Shown: positions 10,434 to 19,922 of the stretch, one piece after another | Layout of the letters: each line of letters opens with the position of its first letter | How positions within the stretch are numbered: position 1 is the stretch's first letter | Origin: Thermoflexus hugenholtzii JAD2 | Lineage (GTDB): Bacteria; Pseudomonadota; Gammaproteobacteria; Burkholderiales; Burkholderiaceae | Direction of reading: 5' to 3' | DNA: 57,530 nt | Assembly: GCA_943325205.2 (NCBI GenBank) | Contig: CALPOM020000005.1 | Span: forward strand, 1 to 57,530 | The notes under the pieces: generated by a model | Told to the model about the DNA's origin: nothing | What the model saw: the letters and a program-made list of their open reading frames with translations, nothing else | Databases searched by the model: none | Position numbers and translations under genes: made by a program

Positions 10434-10859
10434 ATGGAATTTATAACTAATACAAACAATCTTATCTTATTTGCGATGATGTTAGTCAGTGGGGCGATGC
10501 TATTTGCGCCTGCCCTGCCGGGATTAATTCATGGCAATGCATCTTTAACCCCGGCTGCCGCAACTTTGCTGATTAACCGGAGTAAGGCTTCAATTATAGA
10601 TATTAGACCGTCAGCGGACTTCAAAACTGGGCATTTAGCGAGATCTAAAAACATCCCAGCTGAGCAGTTAACGACGGGCATAAGCCAGTTAGCACTTGAT
10701 AAAACTGTCCCAATTATCTTAATTTGTGGCACGGGTAAGAGTTCCACAGCAATGATTAGTAAGGTGAAAAAATTAGGTCACGAGGATGTTGTGAGCCTGG
10801 AAGGTGGTATTGCGGCTTGGAATCTTGCCGGTTTACCCCTTGTTCGAAATGCTAGTTAA
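10434..10859 (+). CDS. Membrane-anchored rhodanese-like domain protein
   Basis: N-terminal TM segment, rhodanese loop ILICGTGKSSTAM; start trimmed to the ATG at 10434. Confidence 0.88.
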   Translation: MEFITNTNNLILFAMMLVSGAMLFAPALPGLIHGNASLTPAAATLLINRSKASIIDIRPSADFKTGHLARSKNIPAEQLTTGISQLALDKTVPIILICGTGKSSTAMISKVKKLGHEDVVSLEGGIAAWNLAGLPLVRNAS

Positions 10860-10873
10860 TTTGCGGAGAAAAT

Positions 10874-11131
10874 ATGCCTACCGTAGTCATGTATAGTTCA
10901 CAAGTTTGTCCTTATTGCAGAATGGCTGAAAAGCTTTTAGCAAGTAAAGGGGTTCATCAAATTGAAAAAATACTCATTGATTCCGATCCAAAACTACGGG
11001 ATGAAATGATGTCTCGTACTGGCCGAAGAACAGTTCCTCAAATATATATTGACCAAACCCATGTGGGTGGTTTTGATGATTTAGCCGCTTTGGACAAGGC
11101 GGGTGCATTAGACCCTTTGTTGGCAGGATAA
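10874..11131 (+). CDS. grxC: Glutaredoxin 3
   Basis: YSSQVCPYCRMAEKLL...RRTVPQIYID...GGFDDL. Confidence 0.96.
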   Translation: MPTVVMYSSQVCPYCRMAEKLLASKGVHQIEKILIDSDPKLRDEMMSRTGRRTVPQIYIDQTHVGGFDDLAALDKAGALDPLLAG

Positions 11132-11146
11132 TTGCAAAAAAGTGGT

Positions 11147-11203
11147 TTTAATCTGATTTAATCAGATTAAATGGGTCAGATTAAATAAGTCTGATTAACT
11201 AAG
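11147..11203. repeat. 25-bp palindrome followed by three 14-bp tandem units
   Basis: TTTAATCTGATT-T-AATCAGATTAAA at 11147-11171; units TCAGATTAAATGGG (11162), TCAGATTAAATAAG (11176), TCTGATTAACTAAG (11190). Confidence 0.85.
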
Positions 11204-11246
11204 AAAATTAACAGCGAGAAGTATTTTTATTAAGATAGGAATTCCG

Positions 11247-11750
11247 ATGTCGGAAGAGAATACAGAAGTTGCATCAGAAAATAGCAATGCCCCATCTTTT
11301 CAAATTCAAAGGGTGTACTTAAAGGATATTTCACTCGAACAACCCAATGCCCCACAGGTTTTTTTAGTTCAGGGCGAGCCGAACGTCCAAATACAAATCG
11401 ATATTCAGTTTGGGCAATTGCAAGATGGGGTGTATGAAGTGATTGTTTTAGGGAATATTACGACTCGTGTGGAAGATAAAGTCCTATTTTTAATTGAGGC
11501 CCAACAAGCGGGTATCTTTGAGCTAAAGAATATTCCTGCCGAGCAACTAGAGCCTATGCTTGCAATTGCTTGCCCCAATGTTTTATACCCTTATTTAAGA
11601 GCCAACATTGCTGATTTAATTGGGCGTGGGGGTTTTCAGCCGATTCATCTTGCAGAAATTAATTTTCATCAGTTATACGAGCAACGTTTAAATGAGGTCG
11701 CGACCGCATCCAATGCTGATCAAACTTCTGGGATTATTCTCCCCAATTAA
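11247..11750 (+). CDS. secB: Protein-export chaperone SecB
   Basis: FQIQRVYLKDISLEQPNAPQVF; LYPYLRANIADLIGRGGFQPIHLAEINF. Confidence 0.97.
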   Translation: MSEENTEVASENSNAPSFQIQRVYLKDISLEQPNAPQVFLVQGEPNVQIQIDIQFGQLQDGVYEVIVLGNITTRVEDKVLFLIEAQQAGIFELKNIPAEQLEPMLAIACPNVLYPYLRANIADLIGRGGFQPIHLAEINFHQLYEQRLNEVATASNADQTSGIILPN

Positions 11751-11770
11751 AACCTCTGTATGAGTCTGCC

Positions 11771-12799
11771 ATGAACGTAACTATTCTTGGTGGAGGTGCA
11801 TGGGGCAGCGCCATTGCAATTCATTTAGCAAAAAATCATAGCGATAGCAGTATTGAGCTTTGGGTCAGAGATGCTCAGCAAGGCCAGCAGATGCAATTGG
11901 ACCGGGTGAATCAGCGTTATTTACCTGGGGTTTATTTTCCCAAGAATTTAGTTATTTCATCGAAATGGGATGATATTTGGCTTGGGCAAGATCTTACAAA
12001 GCAGTTAATCGTTATAGCAACTCCTCTGGCCGGGCTTGAGCAGACGTGTCAGCATTTAATTCGATCCGGACCAAGTAGTCAACATTGGCTTTGGTTATGC
12101 AAAGGGATTGACCCGCAAACCGGCAAATTACCTCACGAAATAATTACTCAATTACTCAATCAATCGGTTAACTCTGAGATCCAATACGGAGTCTTGTCTG
12201 GACCGAGCTTTGCGATAGAAGTTGCTAAAGGCTTACCTTGTGCGTTAACTGTTGCAAGTCATTTTCCGGATTTAATCAAGAGGACACAGCAACTTTTACA
12301 CCGGGGTTCGATGCGCATTTATGCCAGTGAAGACGTGGTTGGCGTTGAGCTTGGTGGAGCTGTAAAGAATATTTTAGCAATCGCCACAGGTATCGTAGAC
12401 GGCCTTGGTTTAGGTTTAAATGCCAGAGCAGCAGTGATTACTAGGGGGATGGTTGAGATGAGCCGCCTTGGACAAGCCATGGGTGCTCAAGCAGAAACAT
12501 TTTCAGGCCTGGCAGGCCTTGGTGATTTAATACTTACCGCTACCGGTGATTTGTCACGTAATCGGCGAGTGGGTTTAGAGTTGGCTGTAGGAAAAAAATT
12601 ACCAGAAGTTTTGGAAAAGTTAGGGCAAGTTGCTGAAGGGGTACGTTGTGCTCAGGCGGTTTTAAATTTAGCGCGGCAATATGGCGTAGAAATGCCGATC
12701 GTAGCAGCTGTTTGTTCAGTATTATTTGAGCAAGTAGAGCCAGCACAAGCCGTCGCAGCCTTATTAGCCCGGGATCCTAGGCCTGAATCAGGCAGATAA
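11771..12799 (+). CDS. gpsA: NAD(P)-dependent glycerol-3-phosphate dehydrogenase
   Basis: ILGGGAWGSAIAIHLA; GLAGLGDLILTATGDLSRNRRVG. Confidence 0.97.
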   Translation: MNVTILGGGAWGSAIAIHLAKNHSDSSIELWVRDAQQGQQMQLDRVNQRYLPGVYFPKNLVISSKWDDIWLGQDLTKQLIVIATPLAGLEQTCQHLIRSGPSSQHWLWLCKGIDPQTGKLPHEIITQLLNQSVNSEIQYGVLSGPSFAIEVAKGLPCALTVASHFPDLIKRTQQLLHRGSMRIYASEDVVGVELGGAVKNILAIATGIVDGLGLGLNARAAVITRGMVEMSRLGQAMGAQAETFSGLAGLGDLILTATGDLSRNRRVGLELAVGKKLPEVLEKLGQVAEGVRCAQAVLNLARQYGVEMPIVAAVCSVLFEQVEPAQAVAALLARDPRPESGR

Positions 12800-12842
12800 T
12801 TTCAATTATTTTTAGATTTAGGCCTCAATGTATCCTTGATAC

Positions 12843-13313
12843 TTAAACCCCATTTTTAAAACCATGTTGCCGCCAAGCTTCATAAACCACAATGGCTACC
12901 GTATTAGAAAGATTGAGGCTACGACTGTTGGCCATCATGGGTAATCGCCAGTGATTTGGTGATGGGATGGCCTGTCGGACTGCCTGAGGTAAGCCACTTG
13001 TTTCAGAGCCAAAAATGAAATAGTCGCCTTCTGCAAATGGAGCATGAGCGAGTGATTGCGAGGATTTCGTTGTCAGAGCGTGCCATTGGTGCGGTTGAGC
13101 TTCATTTACAGCTACGAACTTGTCCCAATTGGGGTAAGTCTGTAGGTTCGCAAATTCATGGTAGTCGAGTCCTGCGCGTTTTAATTTAGAGCTTTCAAGA
13201 GGAAAGCCTAAGGGCTCTATCAAATGCAAGTTGCAGCCGGTATTGGCACATAAACGAATAATATTTCCTGTATTAGGGGGAATCTCGGGGTGTACTAAAA
13301 CAATATTGAACAT
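12843..13313 (-). CDS. trmL: tRNA (cytidine(34)-2'-O)-methyltransferase
   Basis: [50 protein letters not shown]. Start trimmed to 13313. Confidence 0.95.
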   Translation of the reverse strand: MFNIVLVHPEIPPNTGNIIRLCANTGCNLHLIEPLGFPLESSKLKRAGLDYHEFANLQTYPNWDKFVAVNEAQPHQWHALTTKSSQSLAHAPFAEGDYFIFGSETSGLPQAVRQAIPSPNHWRLPMMANSRSLNLSNTVAIVVYEAWRQHGFKNGV

Positions 13314-14008
13314 TAATTGAACTCCTTCCGGGGGATTCTTACCATCACCCAATTACTGACCCATAGGGCACCTTTTGATTTTAGTGTTTTTGCAAAATGA
13401 TGCAGTAAATACTCTGACTCCATATGGCCAACAACCACGCCAATCCGAAGATGGGAAAGATTGAGATCTGCACGAATGAGGAATGGATTTTGTATTGGGT
13501 TACTCTGCTCCGGGCAATAGGCTTTTTGTAAAGACACCCATTGATTCGCCATGGGCGTTTTGCAAAGGACGGACAGTTTTCTTGTCATTTCTTGGGTGCT
13601 TGAAAACCCACGTTGTGTGGTAAGTTGCGCAGTTTCTGGCAGGGGGATGAGGACATCGACAGGAGGAAAATGGGGTCGAGCAATTTTTTCCCAAGCAAAC
13701 ATTAACCCGGGGAGAAGGCGAAGGGCGCCATGCCGATCAATTTTCATGAGAATAGGCCAAAGGCGGCTATGATTAAATGCTAGGCAATAGCTCGCATCAA
13801 ACCCCCAACGACCAGTTCGGCAACTTTTACAGACCCAGTGATGGCTTGGGGTGGCACAGATCACACACCGAGGCGTTCTACACAGTGAAACTAAAGAATG
13901 TAAACATACAGCGCAAATTGGATCTAATTGTCGAATAGAGCAGATAATACAACTCGTAGGCAGCAAATAGTCCAAAACCGAAGCCACTTTTTTGATGAAT
14001 AACACCAT
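13313..14008 (-). CDS. ComF-family protein with degenerate phosphoribosyltransferase loop
   Basis: N-terminal cysteine pairs (CIIC...CAVC...CVIC...CKSC) and ComF-like architecture; the canonical VDDVMTTG-like loop reads VVGHMESE. Confidence 0.75.
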   Translation of the reverse strand: MVLFIKKVASVLDYLLPTSCIICSIRQLDPICAVCLHSLVSLCRTPRCVICATPSHHWVCKSCRTGRWGFDASYCLAFNHSRLWPILMKIDRHGALRLLPGLMFAWEKIARPHFPPVDVLIPLPETAQLTTQRGFSSTQEMTRKLSVLCKTPMANQWVSLQKAYCPEQSNPIQNPFLIRADLNLSHLRIGVVVGHMESEYLLHHFAKTLKSKGALWVSNWVMVRIPRKEFN

Positions 14009-14026
14009 ATATCTTTTTAAATTTGG

Positions 14027-14824
14027 ATGAAGCAGGAAACCGTCAATAAATCCACCAGTACATTCTGGCGATGGCTCAGCCAAGAGCTAACGATCAGAAT
14101 GGAACAAAATTTACCTTTTATACGGGTAGAACCAAAAGCAATTTGTTTGATTGGTGTGCAAAGCCAGAAAGACGTTCAATTACTATATGAACGCTACCCT
14201 ACAGCAAAATTTTCGGTGGATACGCCTTTTAGTAATAGCATTTTAAAAAAGGTTCTTGAATTTTTTCATATCTCGCGGCCCCGGTTACACGTATTGTCCT
14301 TACAAGGGATTGGGCTATTACCAGCACCACCTTTTGATTTTTTATGGGTAAGCGCTTGGCAGGTGTTTTTTGCAAACCAGGTACAGCCCTTTTTAAAACA
14401 ATTGCAAGGATTGTTAAGGGAGGATGGTTTATTGATGATGAGTTATCTAGGGCCTGATACTGCTAAAGAATATCGTCAGATATTCCCTTCGGAGGTTTTT
14501 TTAGGGCTAGACATGCATGATATTGGCGATGCATTAGCAAAAACTGGCTTTGCAGATCCGGTCATGAATATGGAGTATCTCACATTGACCTACGAAAATA
14601 GTCAATTACTTCAGGATGATTTGCAAGCGCTACAAGTGATTCCTGAAAATTTAGATGCGGCGATGCAAAAAACCTTATATGACCAATTAGAGTGCTTAAA
14701 AGAACCCAGAGGATGGTCTCTAACCCTTGAGATTGTTTACGCTCATGCTTGGTTAGGGAGAAAAAGGGAGCCCAATATTACGACTATTCAAGCTAGCGAA
14801 ATCACGATAAAAAATAAAAAATAG
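14027..14824 (+). CDS. BioC-like methyltransferase-fold protein with degenerate SAM motif I
   Basis: FDFLWVSAWQVFFANQVQPFLKQLQGLLREDGLLMMSYLGPDTAKEYRQIF resembles BioC (LxPxGLLxxSxLGPDTxxExR); motif I reads CLIGVQSQKD. Confidence 0.7.
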   Translation: MKQETVNKSTSTFWRWLSQELTIRMEQNLPFIRVEPKAICLIGVQSQKDVQLLYERYPTAKFSVDTPFSNSILKKVLEFFHISRPRLHVLSLQGIGLLPAPPFDFLWVSAWQVFFANQVQPFLKQLQGLLREDGLLMMSYLGPDTAKEYRQIFPSEVFLGLDMHDIGDALAKTGFADPVMNMEYLTLTYENSQLLQDDLQALQVIPENLDAAMQKTLYDQLECLKEPRGWSLTLEIVYAHAWLGRKREPNITTIQASEITIKNKK

Positions 14825-14888
14825 TAAACACTTACATGTCTTTTTGCACATGGGTATTGGCTTGAGCGTCAAAATATCAATTCAACAC

Positions 14889-14894
14889 TATAAT
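14889..14894 (+). promoter_or_regulatory. Candidate -10 (TATAAT) upstream of the cox operon
   Basis: Exact TATAAT about 43 nt upstream of the coxB ATG; Shine-Dalgarno-like AGTAGGAAG before the ATG. The -35 is weak. Confidence 0.4.
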
Positions 14895-14936
14895 ATGCAC
14901 ATAAACAGGAAAAATCTTCAAATTAGTAGGAAGAAT

Positions 14937-16115
14937 ATGAAATTACAATACAGCGCACTTAAAAATTTATCTATTCGTCTAAGAGGCTTAATGGGGAGTT
15001 TTTTAGGGTTATCCCTAAGCCCATTTGCTCTAGCATATAACGATATGCCAGGGGGTCCGGCAGTTCGCCAAATAAACTTCCCAGCCCCGGTTACCAAAAT
15101 CATGGAAGAGATTCATTGGCTGCATTACTTTATGTTGATTTTATGTGTTGTGATTTTTGTGGCGGTATTTGGAGTGATGTTTTATTCGATCTTAAAACAT
15201 CGTAAGTCTCTTGGCCATAAATCGGCATCTTTCCACGAAAGCACAACTGTAGAAATTATTTGGACAATCGTGCCATTTTTAATTGTGATTGGTATGGCCT
15301 TACCGGCTACCAAGACGGTCGTCGCGATGAAAGACACAACGAATGCTGATTTAACAATTAAAGCTACAGGTTATCAGTGGAAGTGGGGTTACGACTATAT
15401 TAAAGGCGAAGGCGAAGGAATTTCTTTCTTATCTACATTGTCCACTTCACGCGAGCAAATTAATAATCAAGTCGAAAAAAGTAATACTTATTTAATGGAA
15501 GTTGACAACGAAGTCGTGGTTCCGGTCAACAAAAAGATCCGGGTCATTTTGACGGCTAATGATGTCATTCATGCTTGGACAGTACAAGGTTTTGGCGTGA
15601 AGCAAGATGCGATACCTGGCTTTGTAAGGGATACCTGGTTCAAAGCAGAAAAGATCGGCACTTATCGTGGTCAGTGCTCTGAACTATGCGGTAAAGAGCA
15701 CGCCTTTATGCCGATTGTTGTTAAAGTGGTTTCGGATGCAGATTATGCAAGTTGGGTAGATAGTAAGAAAAAAGAAATGGCAGCGATGGCAGACGATCCA
15801 TCGAAAGTCTACACACTGGAAGAATCCAAAGAGCGAGGCGCAAAAGTGTATGCCGCTAACTGTTCAGTATGTCATCAGCCAAATGGCCAAGGTGGCGGAG
15901 CGTTTCCAGCTTTAGCAGGATCTAAAGTCGTGAATGGTCCTAAGGAAGGGCAATACGCCATATTGCTAAATGGTAAAAACGCTATGCCAAAGTGGAATAG
16001 TCTGTCGGATACTGAATTGGCAGCTGTCATGACTTATACCAAAAACTCGTGGGGTAATAAATCAGGTGAAGTTATACAACCCAGTGACTTTGTAACAGCT
16101 AGAGCAGCAAAATAA
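14937..16115 (+). CDS. coxB: Cytochrome c oxidase subunit II with C-terminal cytochrome c domain
   Basis: CuA motif GQCSELCGKEHAFM; heme c motif CSVCH. Start trimmed to 14937. Confidence 0.96.
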   Translation: MKLQYSALKNLSIRLRGLMGSFLGLSLSPFALAYNDMPGGPAVRQINFPAPVTKIMEEIHWLHYFMLILCVVIFVAVFGVMFYSILKHRKSLGHKSASFHESTTVEIIWTIVPFLIVIGMALPATKTVVAMKDTTNADLTIKATGYQWKWGYDYIKGEGEGISFLSTLSTSREQINNQVEKSNTYLMEVDNEVVVPVNKKIRVILTANDVIHAWTVQGFGVKQDAIPGFVRDTWFKAEKIGTYRGQCSELCGKEHAFMPIVVKVVSDADYASWVDSKKKEMAAMADDPSKVYTLEESKERGAKVYAANCSVCHQPNGQGGGAFPALAGSKVVNGPKEGQYAILLNGKNAMPKWNSLSDTELAAVMTYTKNSWGNKSGEVIQPSDFVTARAAK

Positions 16116-16165
16116 ATCTATAAACTTTGATACAAATATTGCATATTTAACTATTTGGAGTAGCA

Positions 16166-17761
16166 ATGAGCACTACAACTACACACGATACAGTTCACGG
16201 TCACCATGATCACGCCCACGCGATGCCGCATGGCTGGCGCAGATGGTTGTTTGCAACCAATCATAAAGACATTGGCACGATGTACCTCATTTTCGCCCTA
16301 ATGAATTTATTTGCTGGCGGCACGATGGCTTTACTCATTCGTTTAGAGTTATTTGAGCCTGGTTTGCAATTTATTCGGCCAGAATTTTTCAATCAGTTAA
16401 CTACCATGCATGGTTTGGTAATGGTTTTTGGTGCAATTATGCCCGCCTTCGTGGGATTTGCTAATTTAATGATTCCATTGCAAATTGGTGCCGCAGATAT
16501 GGCTTTTGCGCGGATGAATAATTTTAGTTTTTGGATTATGCCTGTAGCAGCAGCACTCCTATTTGGTTCCTTCCTAGCCCCAGGAGGTGCAACAGCCGCT
16601 GGTTGGACTCTATATGCACCTTTGTCTGTGCAAATGGGCCCTGGCATGGACATGACTATTTTTGCAATACATTTGATGGGTGCCTCTTCGATCATGGGGT
16701 CAATTAATATTATTGTGACGATTTTGAACATGCGCGCTCCTGGCATGTCTTTAATGAAAATGCCGATGTTTTGCTGGACTTGGTTGATTACAGCCTATTT
16801 ATTAATAGCTGTAATGCCTGTTTTGGCTGGAGCTATTACGATGGTTTTAACAGATCGTCATTTTGGAACGAGCTTTTTTTCTGCCGCAGGTGGTGGAGAT
16901 CCTGTGATGTATCAACACATTTTCTGGTTCTTTGGTCACCCAGAGGTTTACATCATGATTCTGCCTGCTTTTGGGATCGTTAGTGAAGTAATACCAACCT
17001 TTGCTAGAAAAAGATTATTTGGTTATAGTTCGATGGTCTATGCCACAGCGTCGATTGCCATACTTTCATTTATTGTTTGGGCGCATCACATGTTTACGAC
17101 TGGTATGCCAGTGACGGGCCAACTCTTCTTTATGTACGCCACGATGCTCATTGCTGTACCGACTGGTGTAAAAGTATTTAACTGGATTGCTACTATGTGG
17201 CGTGGATCGATGACGTTTGAGACACCTATGTTATGGGCGATTGGTTTTATATTTGTGTTCACACTCGGTGGATTTACTGGCTTAATTTGTGCGATGGCTC
17301 CCATTGATATTGGTATTCAAGATACCTATTATGTTGTTGCGCACTTTCATTACGTGCTAGTTGCTGGCTCACTATTTGCGATGTTCTCTGGTTTTTATTA
17401 TTGGGCGCCAAAATGGACTGGTCATATGGTTAACGAAACTCGGGGGAAGATTCACTTTTGGGGTTCAATGATTTTCTTTAACATCACTTTTTTCCCAATG
17501 CATTTTTTAGGTTTGGCTGGAATGCCAAGAAGATATGCTGACTATCCGGTGCAGTTTGCAGATTTCAATGCCATAGCCTCAATTGGTGCCTTAGGATTTG
17601 GTTTATCACAACTATACTTCTTATTGTTTGTTGTTTTACCAACGTACCGTTCGGGTCAAAAAGCGGAAGCCAAATCATGGGAAGGCGCACATGGCTTGGA
17701 GTGGACTGTACCATCACCTGCTCCATTTCATACCTTTGAAACTCCGCCTTTGGTGAAGTAA
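16166..17761 (+). CDS. ctaD: Cytochrome c oxidase subunit I
   Basis: [35 protein letters not shown], heme/CuB ligand context. Confidence 0.98.
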   Translation: MSTTTTHDTVHGHHDHAHAMPHGWRRWLFATNHKDIGTMYLIFALMNLFAGGTMALLIRLELFEPGLQFIRPEFFNQLTTMHGLVMVFGAIMPAFVGFANLMIPLQIGAADMAFARMNNFSFWIMPVAAALLFGSFLAPGGATAAGWTLYAPLSVQMGPGMDMTIFAIHLMGASSIMGSINIIVTILNMRAPGMSLMKMPMFCWTWLITAYLLIAVMPVLAGAITMVLTDRHFGTSFFSAAGGGDPVMYQHIFWFFGHPEVYIMILPAFGIVSEVIPTFARKRLFGYSSMVYATASIAILSFIVWAHHMFTTGMPVTGQLFFMYATMLIAVPTGVKVFNWIATMWRGSMTFETPMLWAIGFIFVFTLGGFTGLICAMAPIDIGIQDTYYVVAHFHYVLVAGSLFAMFSGFYYWAPKWTGHMVNETRGKIHFWGSMIFFNITFFPMHFLGLAGMPRRYADYPVQFADFNAIASIGALGFGLSQLYFLLFVVLPTYRSGQKAEAKSWEGAHGLEWTVPSPAPFHTFETPPLVK

Positions 17762-17781
17762 TTCATCGGATCATCATTACC

Positions 17782-17898
17782 ATGGACCAACAAAATAAAA
17801 TCCTCTCTGCTAATAAGCGGATGGGATTTACTTTAGTAAGCATTGCGGTTGCCTTTTTTATCGCAATCATCTTAAAAAAAATCGTTTTTCCTGGGTAA
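17782..17898 (+). CDS. Cytochrome oxidase small assembly protein (38 aa, single TM)
   Basis: MDQQNKILSANKRMGFTLVSIAVAFFIAIILKKIVFPG between ctaD and ctaG; below the ORF-track size cutoff. Confidence 0.75.
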   Translation: MDQQNKILSANKRMGFTLVSIAVAFFIAIILKKIVFPG

Positions 17899-17905
17899 GT
17901 AGGGG

Positions 17906-18499
17906 ATGTTTTCAATAGCGACGCTTAACAGACAGATGCTTCTTAAGCTGTTAGTCGTGACTGTTTTTATGTTTTGTTTTGGCTATGCTTTAGTGCCTGC
18001 TTATAAAGCGATTTGTGAGTTGACAGGTCTTAATGTGGTCACTAGTAAAAACGAATATGGTATTAGAGCCTTAGGGGCGACTAAGCCCGTTGAAAATAAC
18101 ACGCAAATAGACTATTCACGAACTGTAACTATTGAATTCGATTCAAATGCTCGTGGGCCCTTTCGATTTCGGCCAGTCAAAAACTTTATCGAAGTCCACC
18201 CTGGCGAGTTAAATCAAATTATCTATGAAGTCGTGAACGAGCAAAATCAAACGATTGTTGCCCAAGCGATTCCCAGTTACGCTCCGAAGATTGCGACCCA
18301 ACATTTTACAAAATTGGAATGTTTTTGTTTTCAACAGCAGTCGCTAGCACCCAAAGAGTCTAGGGAGATGCCAGTCATGTTTGTGATCGACCCTAATCTT
18401 CCGAAGGACGTTAAAACGATTACGCTTTCGTATACTTTTTTTGAAATTCAGAGTGCGCAACCTGTTGTTCGTGGAGAAGTAAAGCCATCAAAAATCTAA
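17906..18499 (+). CDS. ctaG: Cytochrome c oxidase assembly protein CtaG/Cox11
   Basis: N-terminal TM; CFCF copper motif (LECFCFQQQSLAPKE); MPVMFVIDP. Confidence 0.96.
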   Translation: MFSIATLNRQMLLKLLVVTVFMFCFGYALVPAYKAICELTGLNVVTSKNEYGIRALGATKPVENNTQIDYSRTVTIEFDSNARGPFRFRPVKNFIEVHPGELNQIIYEVVNEQNQTIVAQAIPSYAPKIATQHFTKLECFCFQQQSLAPKESREMPVMFVIDPNLPKDVKTITLSYTFFEIQSAQPVVRGEVKPSKI

Positions 18500-18513
18500 G
18501 GAAAATCTTTTAA

Positions 18514-18717
18514 GTGAGTTTATTAAACTTGATAAGTAGTTTTTTTAAATCCATGAGGGCAGTGCTTTGGGGGTTTTTAGGTGTAAGACGGGGTGACGGG
18601 CATCAGGAAGATATGGCTTCCTTGTCTTTTGTTCATGTAATAATTGCTGCTGTTATTGGGGTAATCGGTTTTATGACAATATTGCTTTTAATCGTTCGGG
18701 CAGTATTGGCTAGCTAG
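18514..18717 (+). CDS. DUF2970-like small membrane protein, GTG start
   Basis: Position between ctaG and coxC; single TM; SFFKSMRAVLWGFLGVRRGDGHQED. Confidence 0.75.
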   Translation: MSLLNLISSFFKSMRAVLWGFLGVRRGDGHQEDMASLSFVHVIIAAVIGVIGFMTILLLIVRAVLAS

Positions 18718-18773
18718 TAGACATTGATTAATTTTGTTTCGTAGTTTATTTGTAGATATTTAAGGAGAGCAAC

Positions 18774-19628
18774 ATGTCTTCATCAACGCAACCATACTAC
18801 TATGTGCCTGAGCCATCTCGGCACCCAGTTCGGGCCAGTATTGGCCTACTCGCATTTGGCTTTGGAATGTCCCAGTGGGTAAATGGTGTTGATTGGGGAG
18901 CGTACCTAACTGGCGCTGGTGTCGTTTGGGTTTTATTTGTTCTATACCAATGGTTTGGTGAAGCAATTGCCGAGTCGGAGAGTGGTCGAAATGGGGTAAA
19001 TGTAGACATTTCATACCGCTGGTCAATGAGTTGGTTTATTTTTTCTGAAATTATGTTTTTTGGGGCATTCTTTTCCGCCCTGTTTTACGCTAGAAGTATT
19101 GCCATGCCTTGGTTAGGAAGTATTGATCATCAATTAATCTGGCCTAATTTTGCTGCGAACTGGCCTAATGCCGGCCCAGGGGGCTTGGTAGAGTCTTTTC
19201 AAACGATGGGTCCATGGCCTATTCCAACGATTAATACAGCGATCTTATTAACTTCAGGCTTAACGATTACTTGGGCGCATCATGCTCTCAGAGAAAATAA
19301 TCGTAAACAGGCCATACAAGGTTTAGCACTCACGGTTGCTTTGGGATTCTTATTTGTATGCTTTCAGGTATATGAGTATGTGCACGCCTACAGCGAACTC
19401 AACCTTAAGCTCACATCAGGCATATACGGCTCAACATTTTTTATGTTGACAGGCTTTCACGGCTTTCATGTTACCTTGGGGGCGATTATGCTGGCGGTAG
19501 TTTTAGTGCGTTTAATGAAGGGGCACTTTACTGCTGAAAATCACTTTGGTTTTGAGGGTGCAGCATGGTATTGGCACTTTGTTGACGTGGTTTGGTTAGG
19601 CCTTTATTTGCTTATTTATTGGATGTAG
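18774..19628 (+). CDS. ctaE: Cytochrome c oxidase subunit III
   Basis: YYVPEPSRHPVRASIGL; FTAENHFGFEGAAWYWHFVDVVWLGLYLLIYW. Confidence 0.97.
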   Translation: MSSSTQPYYYVPEPSRHPVRASIGLLAFGFGMSQWVNGVDWGAYLTGAGVVWVLFVLYQWFGEAIAESESGRNGVNVDISYRWSMSWFIFSEIMFFGAFFSALFYARSIAMPWLGSIDHQLIWPNFAANWPNAGPGGLVESFQTMGPWPIPTINTAILLTSGLTITWAHHALRENNRKQAIQGLALTVALGFLFVCFQVYEYVHAYSELNLKLTSGIYGSTFFMLTGFHGFHVTLGAIMLAVVLVRLMKGHFTAENHFGFEGAAWYWHFVDVVWLGLYLLIYWM

Positions 19629-19640
19629 TTTAGAAAATAA

Positions 19641-19671
19641 AAAAACCGCTGTAATCACAGCGGTTTTTTTT
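19641..19671 (+). terminator. Rho-independent terminator after ctaE
   Basis: AAAAACCGCTGTaatcACAGCGGTTTTTTTT. Confidence 0.9.
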
Positions 19672-19683
19672 CGACTTTGCACA

Positions 19684-19893
19684 TCAACTCCCGACTCGAA
19701 TACCCGTGCTCTGAATATATCCAAGGGAATAAGCAACCCAGACCGTAATAAAGAGGAAAATAGATAGACCGATTCTTAAAAATAGAGATCGAACCATATT
19801 AGAGCTAGAGCCTTTATCACGCATCATAAAAAAGAGTGCTGCACCAAGGCTGATTAGGATACCAATAAAAACAATTGGGATTAAGATTTTCAT
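19684..19893 (-). CDS. Twin-TM small protein (DUF2909-like)
   Basis: MKILIPIVFIGILISLGAALFFMMRDKG...; position in cox locus. Confidence 0.75.
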   Translation of the reverse strand: MKILIPIVFIGILISLGAALFFMMRDKGSSSNMVRSLFLRIGLSIFLFITVWVAYSLGYIQSTGIRVGS

Positions 19894-19922
19894 GGATAAA
19901 TTATCGCTGTTTTTTTAAAAGT

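Noticed and set aside
12800-12842. Terminator between convergent gpsA and trmL
   Set aside because: T-rich but no convincing GC stem.
14844-14936. N-terminal extension of coxB in the ORF track (and similarly HPr, trmL, comF, prs, SURF1, kdsD, antiporter)
   Set aside because: Internal ATGs with conserved protein starts, and better SD or promoter geometry, fit the families; the longer starts are just first in-frame ATGs.
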